64,000 nucleotides of DNA from Aquificota bacterium (GTDB lineage: Bacteria > Aquificota > Aquificia > Aquificales > Aquificaceae). The notes beneath the pieces are model-generated. The model was not told the origin of the DNA. It saw only the letters and a program-made list of their open reading frames with translations, and made no database searches. The position numbers were made by a program, and so were the translations under genes. Shown one piece after another: positions 24,413 to 32,563 of this stretch. The stretch lies in NCBI GenBank assembly GCA_013153495.1, contig JAADEH010000008.1:1-64000 (forward strand), in the 5' to 3' direction. Each line of letters begins with the position of its first letter. Within the stretch, counting starts at the first letter, position 1.

Positions 24413-25793
24413 CCTTCCCGGGATTAAAGAGGTTTTTGGGGTCAAAGAGGAGCTTTATTCCCTTTAAAAGCTCGTATCCTGTATCCCCGAACTGCCACCT
24501 TAAAAACTTTTTCTTGGTAAGACCCACTCCGTGCTCTCCCGTTATTGAGCCGTGGTAGGAGAGGGCAAGCTCAAAGACCTCATCAACCGCTCTCTCCGCT
24601 CTTTCCTCTTCCTCTTTGTCCGTCTTGTCGTAGAGGAAGTTCACGTGCAGGTTCCCGTCTCCGATGTGTCCGAATATGACCATGAGAAGGTCGTATTTTT
24701 TAGCTATCTTCCTGAGCTTGGGAAGAGCCTCTGCAAGGTAGGTTCTCGGGAAGACGATGTCTTCGTTTATCTTTCCCGTCTTCAGGTTTCCGAGGGCGGG
24801 ACCGAGGTTTTTGCGTGCGGTCCATAGCTTTTGGGCTTCTTCTTCGCTTTGGGCTACTTTTACCTCCACTCCGAGCTGTGCGAGGAGTCCTTTAACCTCT
24901 TCTATCTGTTCTTTTACAGCGGTTTTTGAGCCGTCCACCTCTATTAGAAGGAGAGCCTCCGCATCCTTGGGAAGTCCCACGGGCTTGTAGTCCTCAACCG
25001 CTTTTATAGCGTCCCTGTCCATAAACTCAAGTGCGGAGGGGAATATACCGCTGGTCATTATCCTCGTTACTGCCTTTCCCACATCTTCAAGGCTCTTGAA
25101 GAGTGCTAAAGCGGTTGCCCTCGCTTGGGGCTTAGGAATTAGCTTTAGGGTTGCTTCCGTAAGAAGTCCGAGAGTTCCCTCCGAGCCGACGAAGAGTTTG
25201 GTTATGTCGTAGCCCGCTACGTCCTTGAGAATAGGATTTCCCGTTTTTATAGTTTTACCTTCTTTAATGACGGCTTCAATCCCGAGGACGTATTCCCTCG
25301 TAACTCCGTATTTGAGACACCTCGGACCCCCTGCGTTTTCCGCTATGTTCCCACCTATGGTGGAGTATTTGAAGGAGGAGGGGTCCGGAGGGTAGAAGAG
25401 ACCCAATTTCTCAACGTGCTGTTGGAAGTCGTAGGTAACCACACCCGGCTGGACTTTTGCGGTTGCGTTATCCACATCCACCTCAAAGGAGGTCATTCTC
25501 TCGAAGGAGACCACCACACCGTTTTCCCTTGTTGGAACCGCACCACCGGTCAGTCCCGAGCCTGCCCCTCTGGGGAATATGGGTATGTTCTCCTCGTAGC
25601 ACACCTCAACGAGCTTTATTACGTCTTCTCTACTTTCGGGAAATATAACTGCGGAAGGAATTGCTCTCTCTATGGGAATTGGTGTGGCATCGTAGGAGTA
25701 GAGCTTCCTCTCAACTATTGAGGTGTTTACCTTCTCCTTTCCTAAAGCTGAGATTAACCTCTTTATAGGGTCTTTTTTCAAAACTCCCAGCAT
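24399..25793 (-). CDS. glcD: FAD-linked oxidase, glycolate/lactate dehydrogenase subunit GlcD type
   Basis: 464 aa. The FAD-binding PCMH domain has FPRGAGSGLTGGAVP and STIGGNIAENAGGPRCLKYG; the C-terminal cap ends ...HIGDGNLHVNFLYD and SITGEHGVG. Family enzymes oxidise 2-hydroxyacids such as glycolate or D-lactate and pass electrons to quinone or Fe-S partners. No glcE/glcF partner is next to it. In an autotroph it may recycle phosphoglycolate-derived glycolate; that is inference. Confidence 0.87.
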   Translation of the reverse strand: MLGVLKKDPIKRLISALGKEKVNTSIVERKLYSYDATPIPIERAIPSAVIFPESREDVIKLVEVCYEENIPIFPRGAGSGLTGGAVPTRENGVVVSFERMTSFEVDVDNATAKVQPGVVTYDFQQHVEKLGLFYPPDPSSFKYSTIGGNIAENAGGPRCLKYGVTREYVLGIEAVIKEGKTIKTGNPILKDVAGYDITKLFVGSEGTLGLLTEATLKLIPKPQARATALALFKSLEDVGKAVTRIMTSGIFPSALEFMDRDAIKAVEDYKPVGLPKDAEALLLIEVDGSKTAVKEQIEEVKGLLAQLGVEVKVAQSEEEAQKLWTARKNLGPALGNLKTGKINEDIVFPRTYLAEALPKLRKIAKKYDLLMVIFGHIGDGNLHVNFLYDKTDKEEEERAERAVDEVFELALSYHGSITGEHGVGLTKKKFLRWQFGDTGYELLKGIKLLFDPKNLFNPGKVIEL

Positions 25794-25800
25794 GGGGAAA

Positions 25801-25806
25801 AATATA
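25801..25806 (-). promoter_or_regulatory. glcD: -10 element of glcD, leaderless placement
   Basis: TATATT on the minus strand, 7 nt before the glcD ATG, no Shine-Dalgarno. Confidence 0.4.
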
Positions 25807-25853
25807 ACACCATAACTGTGAGGTGATTATGCTGTTAACCATAAAGAGGCTTT

Positions 25854-25859
25854 TATAAT
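25854..25859 (+). promoter_or_regulatory. sppA: -10 element of sppA, leaderless placement
   Basis: TATAAT, 9 nt before the sppA ATG; between them is aaagggatt, a weak ribosome site at best. Confidence 0.45.
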
Positions 25860-25868
25860 AAAGGGATT

Positions 25869-26714
25869 ATGAAAAAGTGGGTATTTTTACTTATCCTTTT
25901 GCTTATAATTGCTTTTGTCATGTTTTCCGCTCTGCTTTCGAGAGTGCCCGTCGGAGAGAGAGTAGCGATAATTAAGATAAAGGGAGTTATAGTCAATCCC
26001 CTTCCCACCGTTCGTAAAATAGAGAGGCTCAGAAAAGACAAAAGCGTTAGGGCTTTGGTCATAAGGGTTGACAGCCCCGGGGGTTCCGTGGGGGCATCTC
26101 AGGAGATATACAGAGCTATCGAGAGGTTCAAGGCTGAGGGCAAGCCGGTCGTAATCTCCATGGGTAACGTTGCGGCATCCGGTGGATACTACGTCTCCGC
26201 ACCTGCGGACTACATCTTTGCGAACCCCGGCACCATAACCGGAAGCATAGGGGTGATAATCCAGCACGTAGCCTACAGGGAGCTTATGGAGAAGATAGGT
26301 ATAAAGGCTACCGCAATAAAGACGGGAAAGTTTAAGGACACCCTCAACCCCTTCAGGGAGCTGACCGAGGAAGAGAAGAAGTATCTTCAGGAGACCATAG
26401 AGGAAGCCTACGAGCAGTTTTTGGAGGCAATACTAAAATACAGGGGGAAGAAGATAAGCGAGGAGAAGCTCAGAGAGGTAGCGGACGGTAGAGTTCTGAC
26501 AGGGGAGAGAGCGAAAGAGTTAGGTCTCGTGGACGAGCTTGGTGGTCTTGAGGATGCGGTTGAAAAGGCTAAGGAGCTGGCTGGTGCTCCGAAAGCGAGG
26601 GAGTTCTTCGTCCCGGAGGAGAGAACACTGCTTCAGAAGGTTCTCGGTGGTGAGATAGAAGAGCTTAAGATTTTAAACTCATACAGTCCGCTCTTTTATT
26701 TAATGAATTTCTAA
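25869..26714 (+). CDS. sppA: Signal peptide peptidase SppA (short form)
   Basis: 281 aa. One N-terminal membrane helix, then a single S49-type ClpP-like domain. The catalytic Ser is S104 (NVAASGGYYVS) and the Lys base is K156 (IKTGKFKD); their 52-residue spacing equals that of the Bacillus enzyme. SppA degrades leftover signal peptides in the membrane. RVDSPGGSVGASQEI is the oxyanion strand. The length fits the 36-kDa class rather than the tandem 67-kDa E. coli form. It heads a rightward run with the flavin reductase and folP. Confidence 0.92.
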   Translation: MKKWVFLLILLLIIAFVMFSALLSRVPVGERVAIIKIKGVIVNPLPTVRKIERLRKDKSVRALVIRVDSPGGSVGASQEIYRAIERFKAEGKPVVISMGNVAASGGYYVSAPADYIFANPGTITGSIGVIIQHVAYRELMEKIGIKATAIKTGKFKDTLNPFRELTEEEKKYLQETIEEAYEQFLEAILKYRGKKISEEKLREVADGRVLTGERAKELGLVDELGGLEDAVEKAKELAGAPKAREFFVPEERTLLQKVLGGEIEELKILNSYSPLFYLMNF

Positions 26715-26716
26715 AG

Positions 26717-27310
26717 ATGGAGTTTCTTGTAGATAAAACGGACGGAGATACGCTCTTTAGATTGGTTTTAGGGCTTGTGGTTCCGAGACCTATCGGATGG
26801 GTTTCCACCGTCAGCGAAGAAGGTGTTTATAACCTCGCTCCCTTTAGCTTCTTCAATGCGGTAAACGACGAGCCACCCGTCTTTATGCTATCCATAGGGG
26901 ACAGGGACGACGGCACACTCAAGGACACCGTAAAGAACATCCTCGACACAAAGGAGTTCGTTATAAACGTAGTTACACAAGAGCTATTTAAAACCATGCT
27001 CGTAAGTGCGGAGGAATTTCCCCCGCAGGTGGACGAGTTTAAAAAGGCTGGTCTTACACCCGTTGAGGGTAAAACCGTCAAGGCTCCCTACATAAAGGAA
27101 GCAAAAGCCTGTTTTGAGTGCAAGTTATACAAGCACGAGAAGGTCTATGACATGCACCTTATACTCGGGGAAGCACTGCTTATAAGGGTTTCTGATGAAG
27201 TATCCGACCTCGAGGGTAGGATAGATTACGATAAACTTAGACCCATAGGTAGGATGGCTGGGTCTTACTATGTGAGAGCTTTCGGAAACTCTCTCATAAA
27301 AAGCGATTAA
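26717..27310 (+). CDS. Flavin reductase-like FMN-binding split-barrel protein
   Basis: 197 aa. The N-terminal PRPIGWVSTVSEEGVYNLAPFSFFNAV and NVVTQEL motifs are those of the flavin reductase-like domain, which binds FMN and may supply reduced flavin or act as a flavoprotein. It starts 2 nt after sppA. The substrate is unknown. Confidence 0.85.
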   Translation: MEFLVDKTDGDTLFRLVLGLVVPRPIGWVSTVSEEGVYNLAPFSFFNAVNDEPPVFMLSIGDRDDGTLKDTVKNILDTKEFVINVVTQELFKTMLVSAEEFPPQVDEFKKAGLTPVEGKTVKAPYIKEAKACFECKLYKHEKVYDMHLILGEALLIRVSDEVSDLEGRIDYDKLRPIGRMAGSYYVRAFGNSLIKSD

Positions 27311-27351
27311 CACCGATCCAAGCCCAATCCTTTCCCGTCAAAGCCAGCCAT

Positions 27352-27357
27352 TAAAAT
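27352..27357 (+). promoter_or_regulatory. folP: -10 element of folP, leaderless placement
   Basis: TAAAAT, 6 nt before the folP ATG in the 53-bp gap after the flavin reductase gene. No Shine-Dalgarno. Confidence 0.4.
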
Positions 27358-27363
27358 ATATAC

Positions 27364-28557
27364 ATGCTTATAAAACGCTTTTCCGACAAAGACCTCTTTT
27401 ACAAGTTCCTGAAAGAGCGTGTGGGGGTTTTCTTCAAGGAAGCCCAGGACAGAGCCTTCGAGGGAGTCTTTTACTGCCTTTACTTTAACTACTCGGGAAG
27501 TGCGGAACCTATATACCTGAGCGCTCAGAAGAGCTGTGTATCGGTGTTTTCCAACGGTGATAGATACGCTCTGTGCGGGAGTGAAGCCAATCTGAGGAAC
27601 ATGTGCTCTGAGCTTGTGAGCTACCCGGAAACTAAAGCCCTTGCGAGGGAGATACTCGAAAGACTTATAAAGTTCAGAAAGAAGAGTTTTCAAATCCAAT
27701 ACAACAGGAAGATACTCCCGCTGGGATTGAAGACAGCCGTAATGGGTATTCTGAACGTAACCCCGGACTCTTTCTCCGACGGAGGGCTTTACACAAAGCC
27801 GGAAGAAGCACTCAAGAGAGCGGTTCAGATGGTGGTGGAGGGAGCGGACATAATAGACATAGGGGGTGAGTCAACCCGTCCGGGTTCTGAGCGGATAGGT
27901 GCTGAGGAAGAGCTAAACAGGGTTCTGCCCGTCCTTAAACTCGTCAGGAAGGAACTTCCCGATGTGTGGATTTCCATAGACACCTACAAGTCCGAAGTGG
28001 CTGAGGCATGCCTTGAGGAAGGAGCGGACATAGTAAACGACATAAGCGGTGGAACCTTCGACGAAAAGATGTTTGAGGTAATCTCCTCATACAACTGCCC
28101 TTACGTAATAACCCACATAAAGGGAAGACCCGAAACCTGGAAAAGCGAACCCATAGTTTATGAGGATGTGGTAGATGAGATTGTTCGCTGGTTTGAGGAA
28201 AGAATTAAAAAGCTGACAGCCTGCGGATACGCACGGGAAGAGAACCTAATACTTGACCCGGGAATAGGTTTTGGAAAACTCCCCGAGCACAACGTGGAGA
28301 TACTCCGCAGGTTTGAAGAGCTGAGAATTTTCGGAAAACCTCTGATGGTAGGAGTTTCCAGGAAGTCCTTTATAGGACTTATACTCGAAGGCTTCATAAA
28401 TAAGGAAACCCAGCCCCACGAGAGGCTTTTCGGTAGCTTGGGAGCGCTTGCCCCTGCGGTTTTACAGGGAGCTAACATAGTCCGAGTTCACGATGTTGGG
28501 GAGACGAGGGAGTTCTTAGCCCTGTTGGATGCGGTGAGAACATACGATGGTGTTTGA
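27364..28557 (+). CDS. folP: Dihydropteroate synthase with N-terminal extension
   Basis: 397 aa, about 120 longer than a normal FolP. The TIM-barrel enzyme starts near M127: MGILNVTPDSFSDGG (pterin site), DIIDIGGESTRPGS, VNDISGG, and MVGVSRKSFIG near the end. It joins hydroxymethyl-dihydropterin diphosphate to p-aminobenzoate. The extra domain (1-~120) has no motif I recognise and contains three Cys. The PTPS-III-like enzyme at 31248-31592 probably supplies an upstream pterin. It overlaps cdaA by 11 nt. Confidence 0.92.
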   Translation: MLIKRFSDKDLFYKFLKERVGVFFKEAQDRAFEGVFYCLYFNYSGSAEPIYLSAQKSCVSVFSNGDRYALCGSEANLRNMCSELVSYPETKALAREILERLIKFRKKSFQIQYNRKILPLGLKTAVMGILNVTPDSFSDGGLYTKPEEALKRAVQMVVEGADIIDIGGESTRPGSERIGAEEELNRVLPVLKLVRKELPDVWISIDTYKSEVAEACLEEGADIVNDISGGTFDEKMFEVISSYNCPYVITHIKGRPETWKSEPIVYEDVVDEIVRWFEERIKKLTACGYAREENLILDPGIGFGKLPEHNVEILRRFEELRIFGKPLMVGVSRKSFIGLILEGFINKETQPHERLFGSLGALAPAVLQGANIVRVHDVGETREFLALLDAVRTYDGV

Positions 28558-29317
28558 GGTTCTGAAAGAGCTTTTCGGTCTCAGGGACATTATAGATATA
28601 CTTGCGGTAGCGGTTTTCGTGTATGGAATAATCTACTTTCTCGTTGCCACGAGGGGATTTCAAATCCTTAAAGCCCTCGTTTTCATAGGTATTTTCTGGT
28701 TCGTAGCGGAAATTATCCAGCTCAGGACTCTCTCCTGGATATTCGAGAAGCTCTGGACCCTCGGTCTGTTTTCCATAGTGGTCATATTTCAACCGGAGAT
28801 AAGGAAAACCCTTGCCCGTATAAGCGAGAGAACGAAGGTCATAAAGTTCTCCTCCCTCGAGGAGAAGACAATAGAGCGAATTGTGCGAGCCTGCAGATTT
28901 ATGTCCGACAGACAGATAGGAGCGCTCATAGTTATAGAAAGAAGTCAGGACATCGAGGACATAGTTGAGGGATGCGTCTATATAGATGCCACCGTTTCCG
29001 TGGAGCTTCTCATAACTATCTTTTACCCTATGACGCCCCTACACGACGGAGCTGTTGTTATTAAGGGAGAGAGGATAGCTTACGCTTCCTGCGTTCTACC
29101 CCTTTCGAAGACTGCAGACCTCCCCAAAAAATACGGAACCCGCCACAGAGCAGCGTTGGGTATAAGTGAAGAAAGCGATGCGGTAGCTGTGGTAGTTTCC
29201 GAAGAGACTGGAGAAATATCCCTCGCTGTGGAGGGAAAGCTTGAAAGAAACTTAGACCCCGAAATACTAAGGGATAGATTGGAAAAACTTATGGGATTGA
29301 AGGATGAGGGTTCTTAA
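28547..29317 (+). CDS. cdaA: Membrane diadenylate cyclase CdaA
   Basis: 256 aa. Three N-terminal membrane helices (about 8-80), IVVIFQPEIRKTL, then the DAC domain with D167-G168-A169 (HDGAVV) and R199-H200-R201 (GTRHRAALG). CdaA makes c-di-AMP from two ATP and usually governs K+ and osmotic balance. It is followed by a YbbR-domain gene, the usual CdaR partner, with a 14-nt overlap. No c-di-AMP phosphodiesterase is visible in the window. Confidence 0.93.
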   Translation: MVFEVLKELFGLRDIIDILAVAVFVYGIIYFLVATRGFQILKALVFIGIFWFVAEIIQLRTLSWIFEKLWTLGLFSIVVIFQPEIRKTLARISERTKVIKFSSLEEKTIERIVRACRFMSDRQIGALIVIERSQDIEDIVEGCVYIDATVSVELLITIFYPMTPLHDGAVVIKGERIAYASCVLPLSKTADLPKKYGTRHRAALGISEESDAVAVVVSEETGEISLAVEGKLERNLDPEILRDRLEKLMGLKDEGS

Positions 29318-29678
29318 AGATATATTCTTGAAGGACTGGAAGTATAAGCTTATGGCACTCCTTATTGCGATTTCTATATGGAGCGTTGTCAACTTCGGAA
29401 GCAGAACAGCTATAACCATATCCCGCTATGTGGAGATAAGAAACCCGAAACCCGAGTTCGAGTATAAACTGCACCCTGAAAGGGTTGACATAACCGTGTA
29501 TGTGGTGGAAAGGCTTTTAATGTCCAAGCTTATAGAAGACGTGAGAGCTTATGTGGACGTGGGAAGTATAGAAAGAAAGGGAGTTTATAAACTGAGGGTA
29601 GAGACGGAAAGCAAACTACCTATTTTGATACACCCGGCGAGCGTGGACCCGCCGGTTATAAAGGTAAGGGTGGATTAA
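29304..29678 (+). CDS. cdaR: YbbR-domain protein (short CdaR-like regulator)
   Basis: 124 aa. One N-terminal membrane helix (KLMALLIAISIWSVVNFG), then a single YbbR repeat, against four in Bacillus CdaR. It sits directly after cdaA with overlapping frames; CdaR binds and regulates CdaA across the membrane. The assignment rests on the helix layout, the YbbR-like strand pattern and gene order. Confidence 0.8.
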   Translation: MRVLKDIFLKDWKYKLMALLIAISIWSVVNFGSRTAITISRYVEIRNPKPEFEYKLHPERVDITVYVVERLLMSKLIEDVRAYVDVGSIERKGVYKLRVETESKLPILIHPASVDPPVIKVRVD

Positions 29679-30028
29679 CCGCAGCTGAAGGAGCTTCCGC
29701 AACCGCAGGAGCCGGTAGCGTTGGGGTTCCTTATGGTAAATCCGCCACCCATAAAGTCAACGACGTAGTCAAGCTCGGCTCCGTTGACGTAGGGCATGGA
29801 GAAGGCATCTATGACCACCTTAACTCCGCCCTGTTCGAAAACGTGGTCTCCTTCCTCTATGGTGTCGTCAAAGCCCATAGCATACTGGAAGCCGGAGCAT
29901 CCGCCGGGAACGACCCTAACCCTGAGAATAGGGTTCTCTATGTTGTTTTCCTTTGCGACCTTGAGTATCTCCTCAGCCGCCTTCTCGGTAATCTTAAACA
30001 CCATAGTTGTCTGCTGTTGCTCTTGCAT
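29675..30028 (-). CDS. A-type Fe-S cluster carrier (IscA/ErpA family)
   Basis: 117 aa. The three conserved cysteines are in VVPGGCSGFQYAMGF and the C-terminal GSCGCGSS, followed by an unusual extra Cys (SFSCG). A-type carriers receive and hand on Fe-S clusters. AAGGAGG is 7 nt before the ATG. The upstream gap contains the palindrome TTATAAG-N6-CTTATAA, shared with the por promoter. It overlaps the convergent ybbR gene by 4 nt. Confidence 0.93.
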   Translation of the reverse strand: MQEQQQTTMVFKITEKAAEEILKVAKENNIENPILRVRVVPGGCSGFQYAMGFDDTIEEGDHVFEQGGVKVVIDAFSMPYVNGAELDYVVDFMGGGFTIRNPNATGSCGCGSSFSCG

Positions 30029-30041
30029 ACTGGTTACCTCC

Positions 30042-30061
30042 TTATAAGAATTTGCTTATAA
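30042..30061 (-). promoter_or_regulatory. Operator candidate upstream of the IscA-type gene
   Basis: TTATAAG-AATTTG-CTTATAA, a 7+6+7 perfect inverted repeat whose proximal arm abuts the AGGAGG ribosome site. The same TATAAG-N6-CTTATA core lies in the por promoter at 56970-56987. Confidence 0.5.
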
Positions 30062-30068
30062 AATACGC

Positions 30069-30293
30069 TCATGAAGATAGTCTCTTTATGATGTAAGTCA
30101 AGAGAAAGAAGAGCATTCCTGCCAGGAAACCTAAGAAAAAGGCTATGAGAATTACCAGACCTACCGGCATTGCGGGGGTCCTTACACCGTTCCACAGAAG
30201 CACCTCAACGCTCTGGGAAGAGTTCATCAAAAAGAAATAAAAGGACAAACCGAAAACAACCACGAAAGCGAGCAGTGCCAGAAGACCTTTCAT
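30069..30293 (-). CDS. lapA: LapA (DUF1049)-family membrane protein
   Basis: 74 aa: two membrane helices with FYFFLMNSSQSVEVLLWNG between them and the typical PVGLVILIAFFLGFLAGMLF second helix. LapA-type proteins help control lipopolysaccharide synthesis, usually with LapB, which is absent here. It is the last gene of the trpS-to-lapA chain and overlaps pdxA as ATGA. Confidence 0.8.
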   Translation of the reverse strand: MKGLLALLAFVVVFGLSFYFFLMNSSQSVEVLLWNGVRTPAMPVGLVILIAFFLGFLAGMLFFLLTYIIKRLSS

Positions 30294-31255
30294 CCTTTAA
30301 GATGATGAAGGAGTTTTTCCAAAAGTTCAAGAGCTTTTATGCTGGGTGTAGGGTCAGCTATGTTTTTCCAGGCTATATCGTAAGCGGTTCCGTGGTCCGG
30401 AGAGGTTCTCGGGAAGGGAATGCCCAAGGTGAGATTAACTCCCTCCTTGAAGGAGAGCATTTTAAAGGGAATAAGCCCCTGGTCGTGATACATGCACAAA
30501 AACACGTCATACTTGGGGGGTTGGAGAAAAGCGGTATCGGGCACAAGAGGACCCTCTACCGAATGTCCCTGAGCTTTGAACTCTTCAACTACAGGGAGTA
30601 TGACCTCCACATCTTCCCTCCCCAGCTCTCCCATCTCACCCGCATGGGGGTTCAGCCCAAGAACTCCCACCGAAGGTCTTTTTCCGAAAAGCCTTTCATA
30701 CTCTCTTAGGATAAGTCTTAGTTTGCTCGCAACCATCTCCTGCGTTATGTGCCTTGGGACTTCCGCAAGGGGAACGTGGGTAGTAACGAGAACGACCTTT
30801 AAAGCTTCCGAATACATCATCATGGCAAACTCTTTGGTGTTGGTAGCCTGAGCTAAATACTCGGTCTGACCCGGATAGGAAAAGCCCGCTCTGCCAGCCC
30901 AGAACTTGTTTATGGGCATGGTGAGAATTCCGTCTATGTTTCCGCAGACCGCATCTACAACAGCCCTCGCAAGGTATGCAACCGCTACCTTTCCAGAAGT
31001 AAGAGAGGGTTCCGGAACAGCCTTGTCGGATATGTTCATGTCCAGAAGGAATATACCGGGAGAGTTGACCTTTCCCGCTTCTTCTATTTCTTCAAACTCC
31101 AAGCTCTCCCCGACCAATCCGCAGGCTTCAAAGAGGGTCTTTTTTTCTCCGTAGATTATGTATGCGTTTTTAGTAGAGAAGTGCTTTGAGAGTTTTACTA
31201 TTAGCTCCGGACCCACCCCTGCGGGGTCTCCTATGGTTATTCCTATCCTATTCAC
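30290..31255 (-). CDS. pdxA: 4-hydroxythreonine-4-phosphate dehydrogenase
   Basis: 321 aa. ITIGDPAGVGPELIVK at the N-terminus, the metal-binding His in LTMPINKFW..FSYPGQTEYLA and LGLNPHAGEMGELGREDVEVI, and MYHDQGLIPFKML near the end. PdxA makes the pyridoxal phosphate precursor. It overlaps the PTPS-III-like gene by 8 nt and lapA by 4. Confidence 0.95.
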   Translation of the reverse strand: MNRIGITIGDPAGVGPELIVKLSKHFSTKNAYIIYGEKKTLFEACGLVGESLEFEEIEEAGKVNSPGIFLLDMNISDKAVPEPSLTSGKVAVAYLARAVVDAVCGNIDGILTMPINKFWAGRAGFSYPGQTEYLAQATNTKEFAMMMYSEALKVVLVTTHVPLAEVPRHITQEMVASKLRLILREYERLFGKRPSVGVLGLNPHAGEMGELGREDVEVILPVVEEFKAQGHSVEGPLVPDTAFLQPPKYDVFLCMYHDQGLIPFKMLSFKEGVNLTLGIPFPRTSPDHGTAYDIAWKNIADPTPSIKALELLEKLLHHLKG

Positions 31256-31592
31256 TGTATTCCGCTCCGCAGTTTTCCGTTTCCCAGACGACTACCTTCT
31301 CCACGCTCGGATAACGCTCTTTGACCTTGTGATACAACCACCTTGCCACGTTTTCCGCACTCGGGGAGAAGTCAAAGACTTCGTTCAGAAGTGTGTAATC
31401 GGGCAGTAGCTCTTTCAGGAAGTTGTCTATCTCTACAAAGTCTATACCCATGCCTCCCTTATCGAGCTTGTCAGCCTTCAAAAAAACCTCTACGGACCAG
31501 GTGTGCCCGTGCAGAGGTTCGGGGCTTCCGTGGTAGTCGGTTAGGAAGTGAGCAGCGTTAAACTTTCTCCTTACTCTTATCGTCCATGGCAT
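31248..31592 (-). CDS. 6-pyruvoyl-tetrahydropterin synthase paralogue, PTPS-III-like (folate type)
   Basis: 114 aa. PTPS fold with zinc ligands in FNAAHFL and HGHTW and the catalytic triad partners near the C-terminus (VVWETENCGAEYSE). The catalytic Cys motif CxxxHGH of QueD is replaced by ExxHGH (PEPLHGH). That replacement defines PTPS-III, reported to make 6-hydroxymethyl-dihydropterin and so replace dihydroneopterin aldolase (FolB) in folate synthesis. A proper Cys-type QueD is encoded at 44287-44781. folP is also in the window and no folB was seen in it. Overlaps the GGDEF gene by 35 nt. Confidence 0.82.
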   Translation of the reverse strand: MPWTIRVRRKFNAAHFLTDYHGSPEPLHGHTWSVEVFLKADKLDKGGMGIDFVEIDNFLKELLPDYTLLNEVFDFSPSAENVARWLYHKVKERYPSVEKVVVWETENCGAEYSE

Positions 31593-32331
31593 TTTCCTGA
31601 GCCTCTTTCTTAAGTTTCTTAGATTTATACATACGAGTATCCGCTACGTCAATAAGCTCCTTTAGGGAGTTGCCGTCTTGGGGAAAGCATGCGTATCCGA
31701 CACTCAAAGTTATCTTTAGTCCCTTATACATGACATAGAAATCCGAGGTCAGTCGGTTAACGACCTCCATTACCTCCGAGCTTTGTCCCGAGGGTAGCAC
31801 AATCAAAAACTCGTCTCCTCCCCATCGTGCGACGAGGTCATACTCTCTAAGAACGCTTTTTAACTCTCTATAAACTATCTTTAACGCTCTGTCTCCCGCA
31901 TCGTGTCCGAAGGTGTCATTCACATGTTTAAAGTCGTTCAGGTCAACGAGAAGAATAGCAAACTCACTCTTTAACCTCTTAGATTTGCGGAACTCCTCGT
32001 GTATATACTCAATTATGAACTTTCTGTTGTAAGCACCTGTTAGCGGGTCATAAAAGGCTGCCTCTTCCAGCTCTTTTAGCGACCACATGGACAGCCTTAT
32101 CAGGGAAAAACCTATGATAACAGCTCCGGCAACTATCATAAGCTCAGCCCAGGGACTGAGTATTTCACCGGTCCAGACTATGTGAATTTTTGGAACAGTT
32201 AAACCCAAAAAACCTACTGAAAGCAGTATGAAATCCTTGAGTATGTTCCTGGACCATGCAAGCCCGAGGGATAAACCTGCGAGTATGGCAAGTAGTAGAG
32301 TTTCCAAAGCGAAGAAATCTTCAAAGGTCAT
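31558..32331 (-). CDS. Membrane diguanylate cyclase (GGDEF)
   Basis: 257 aa. Three or so N-terminal membrane helices (about 8-85), a short linker, and a GGDEF domain from DPLTGAYNRKF. The active-site motif is intact (RWGGDEF, G171-F175) and the inhibitory RxxD site lies five residues before it (R162-D165). It should make c-di-GMP and be product-inhibited. No sensor domain other than the membrane part. Downstream c-di-GMP effectors in the window are the PilZ protein and the HD-GYP enzyme. Confidence 0.92.
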   Translation of the reverse strand: MTFEDFFALETLLLAILAGLSLGLAWSRNILKDFILLSVGFLGLTVPKIHIVWTGEILSPWAELMIVAGAVIIGFSLIRLSMWSLKELEEAAFYDPLTGAYNRKFIIEYIHEEFRKSKRLKSEFAILLVDLNDFKHVNDTFGHDAGDRALKIVYRELKSVLREYDLVARWGGDEFLIVLPSGQSSEVMEVVNRLTSDFYVMYKGLKITLSVGYACFPQDGNSLKELIDVADTRMYKSKKLKKEAQENAMDDKSKEKV

Positions 32332-32563
32332 CTATCTCCTCTCCCCTCAAAAGACGCTGAGCGTAGTTAACACAGCTCAGAACCATGAACCATAGGGCAT
32401 GTTTGTGTGTATCCTGGAAGTTTTCCTTTACCCAAAGGGTGCCATCTTCCCTTTCCACTACCTTTATGTATTTGAGAGCTTCCTCCGCTAAGGCTTTATT
32501 TTGAACCTTCTGTAGTATTTTTTCCCTTACCCATTCGGGCAGGGGTTTTTCCACTTCCCTCAT
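32321..32563 (-). CDS. Unknown 80-aa protein
   Basis: Soluble, mixed charge, Trp-rich for its size (four Trp), with VEREDGTLWVKENFQDTHKHALWFMVLSCVNYA. I do not recognise it. The start is supported by GGAGGT 6 nt upstream even though it overlaps the PHP gene by 68 nt. It overlaps the GGDEF gene by 11 nt. Confidence 0.6.
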   Translation of the reverse strand: MREVEKPLPEWVREKILQKVQNKALAEEALKYIKVVEREDGTLWVKENFQDTHKHALWFMVLSCVNYAQRLLRGEEIDDL

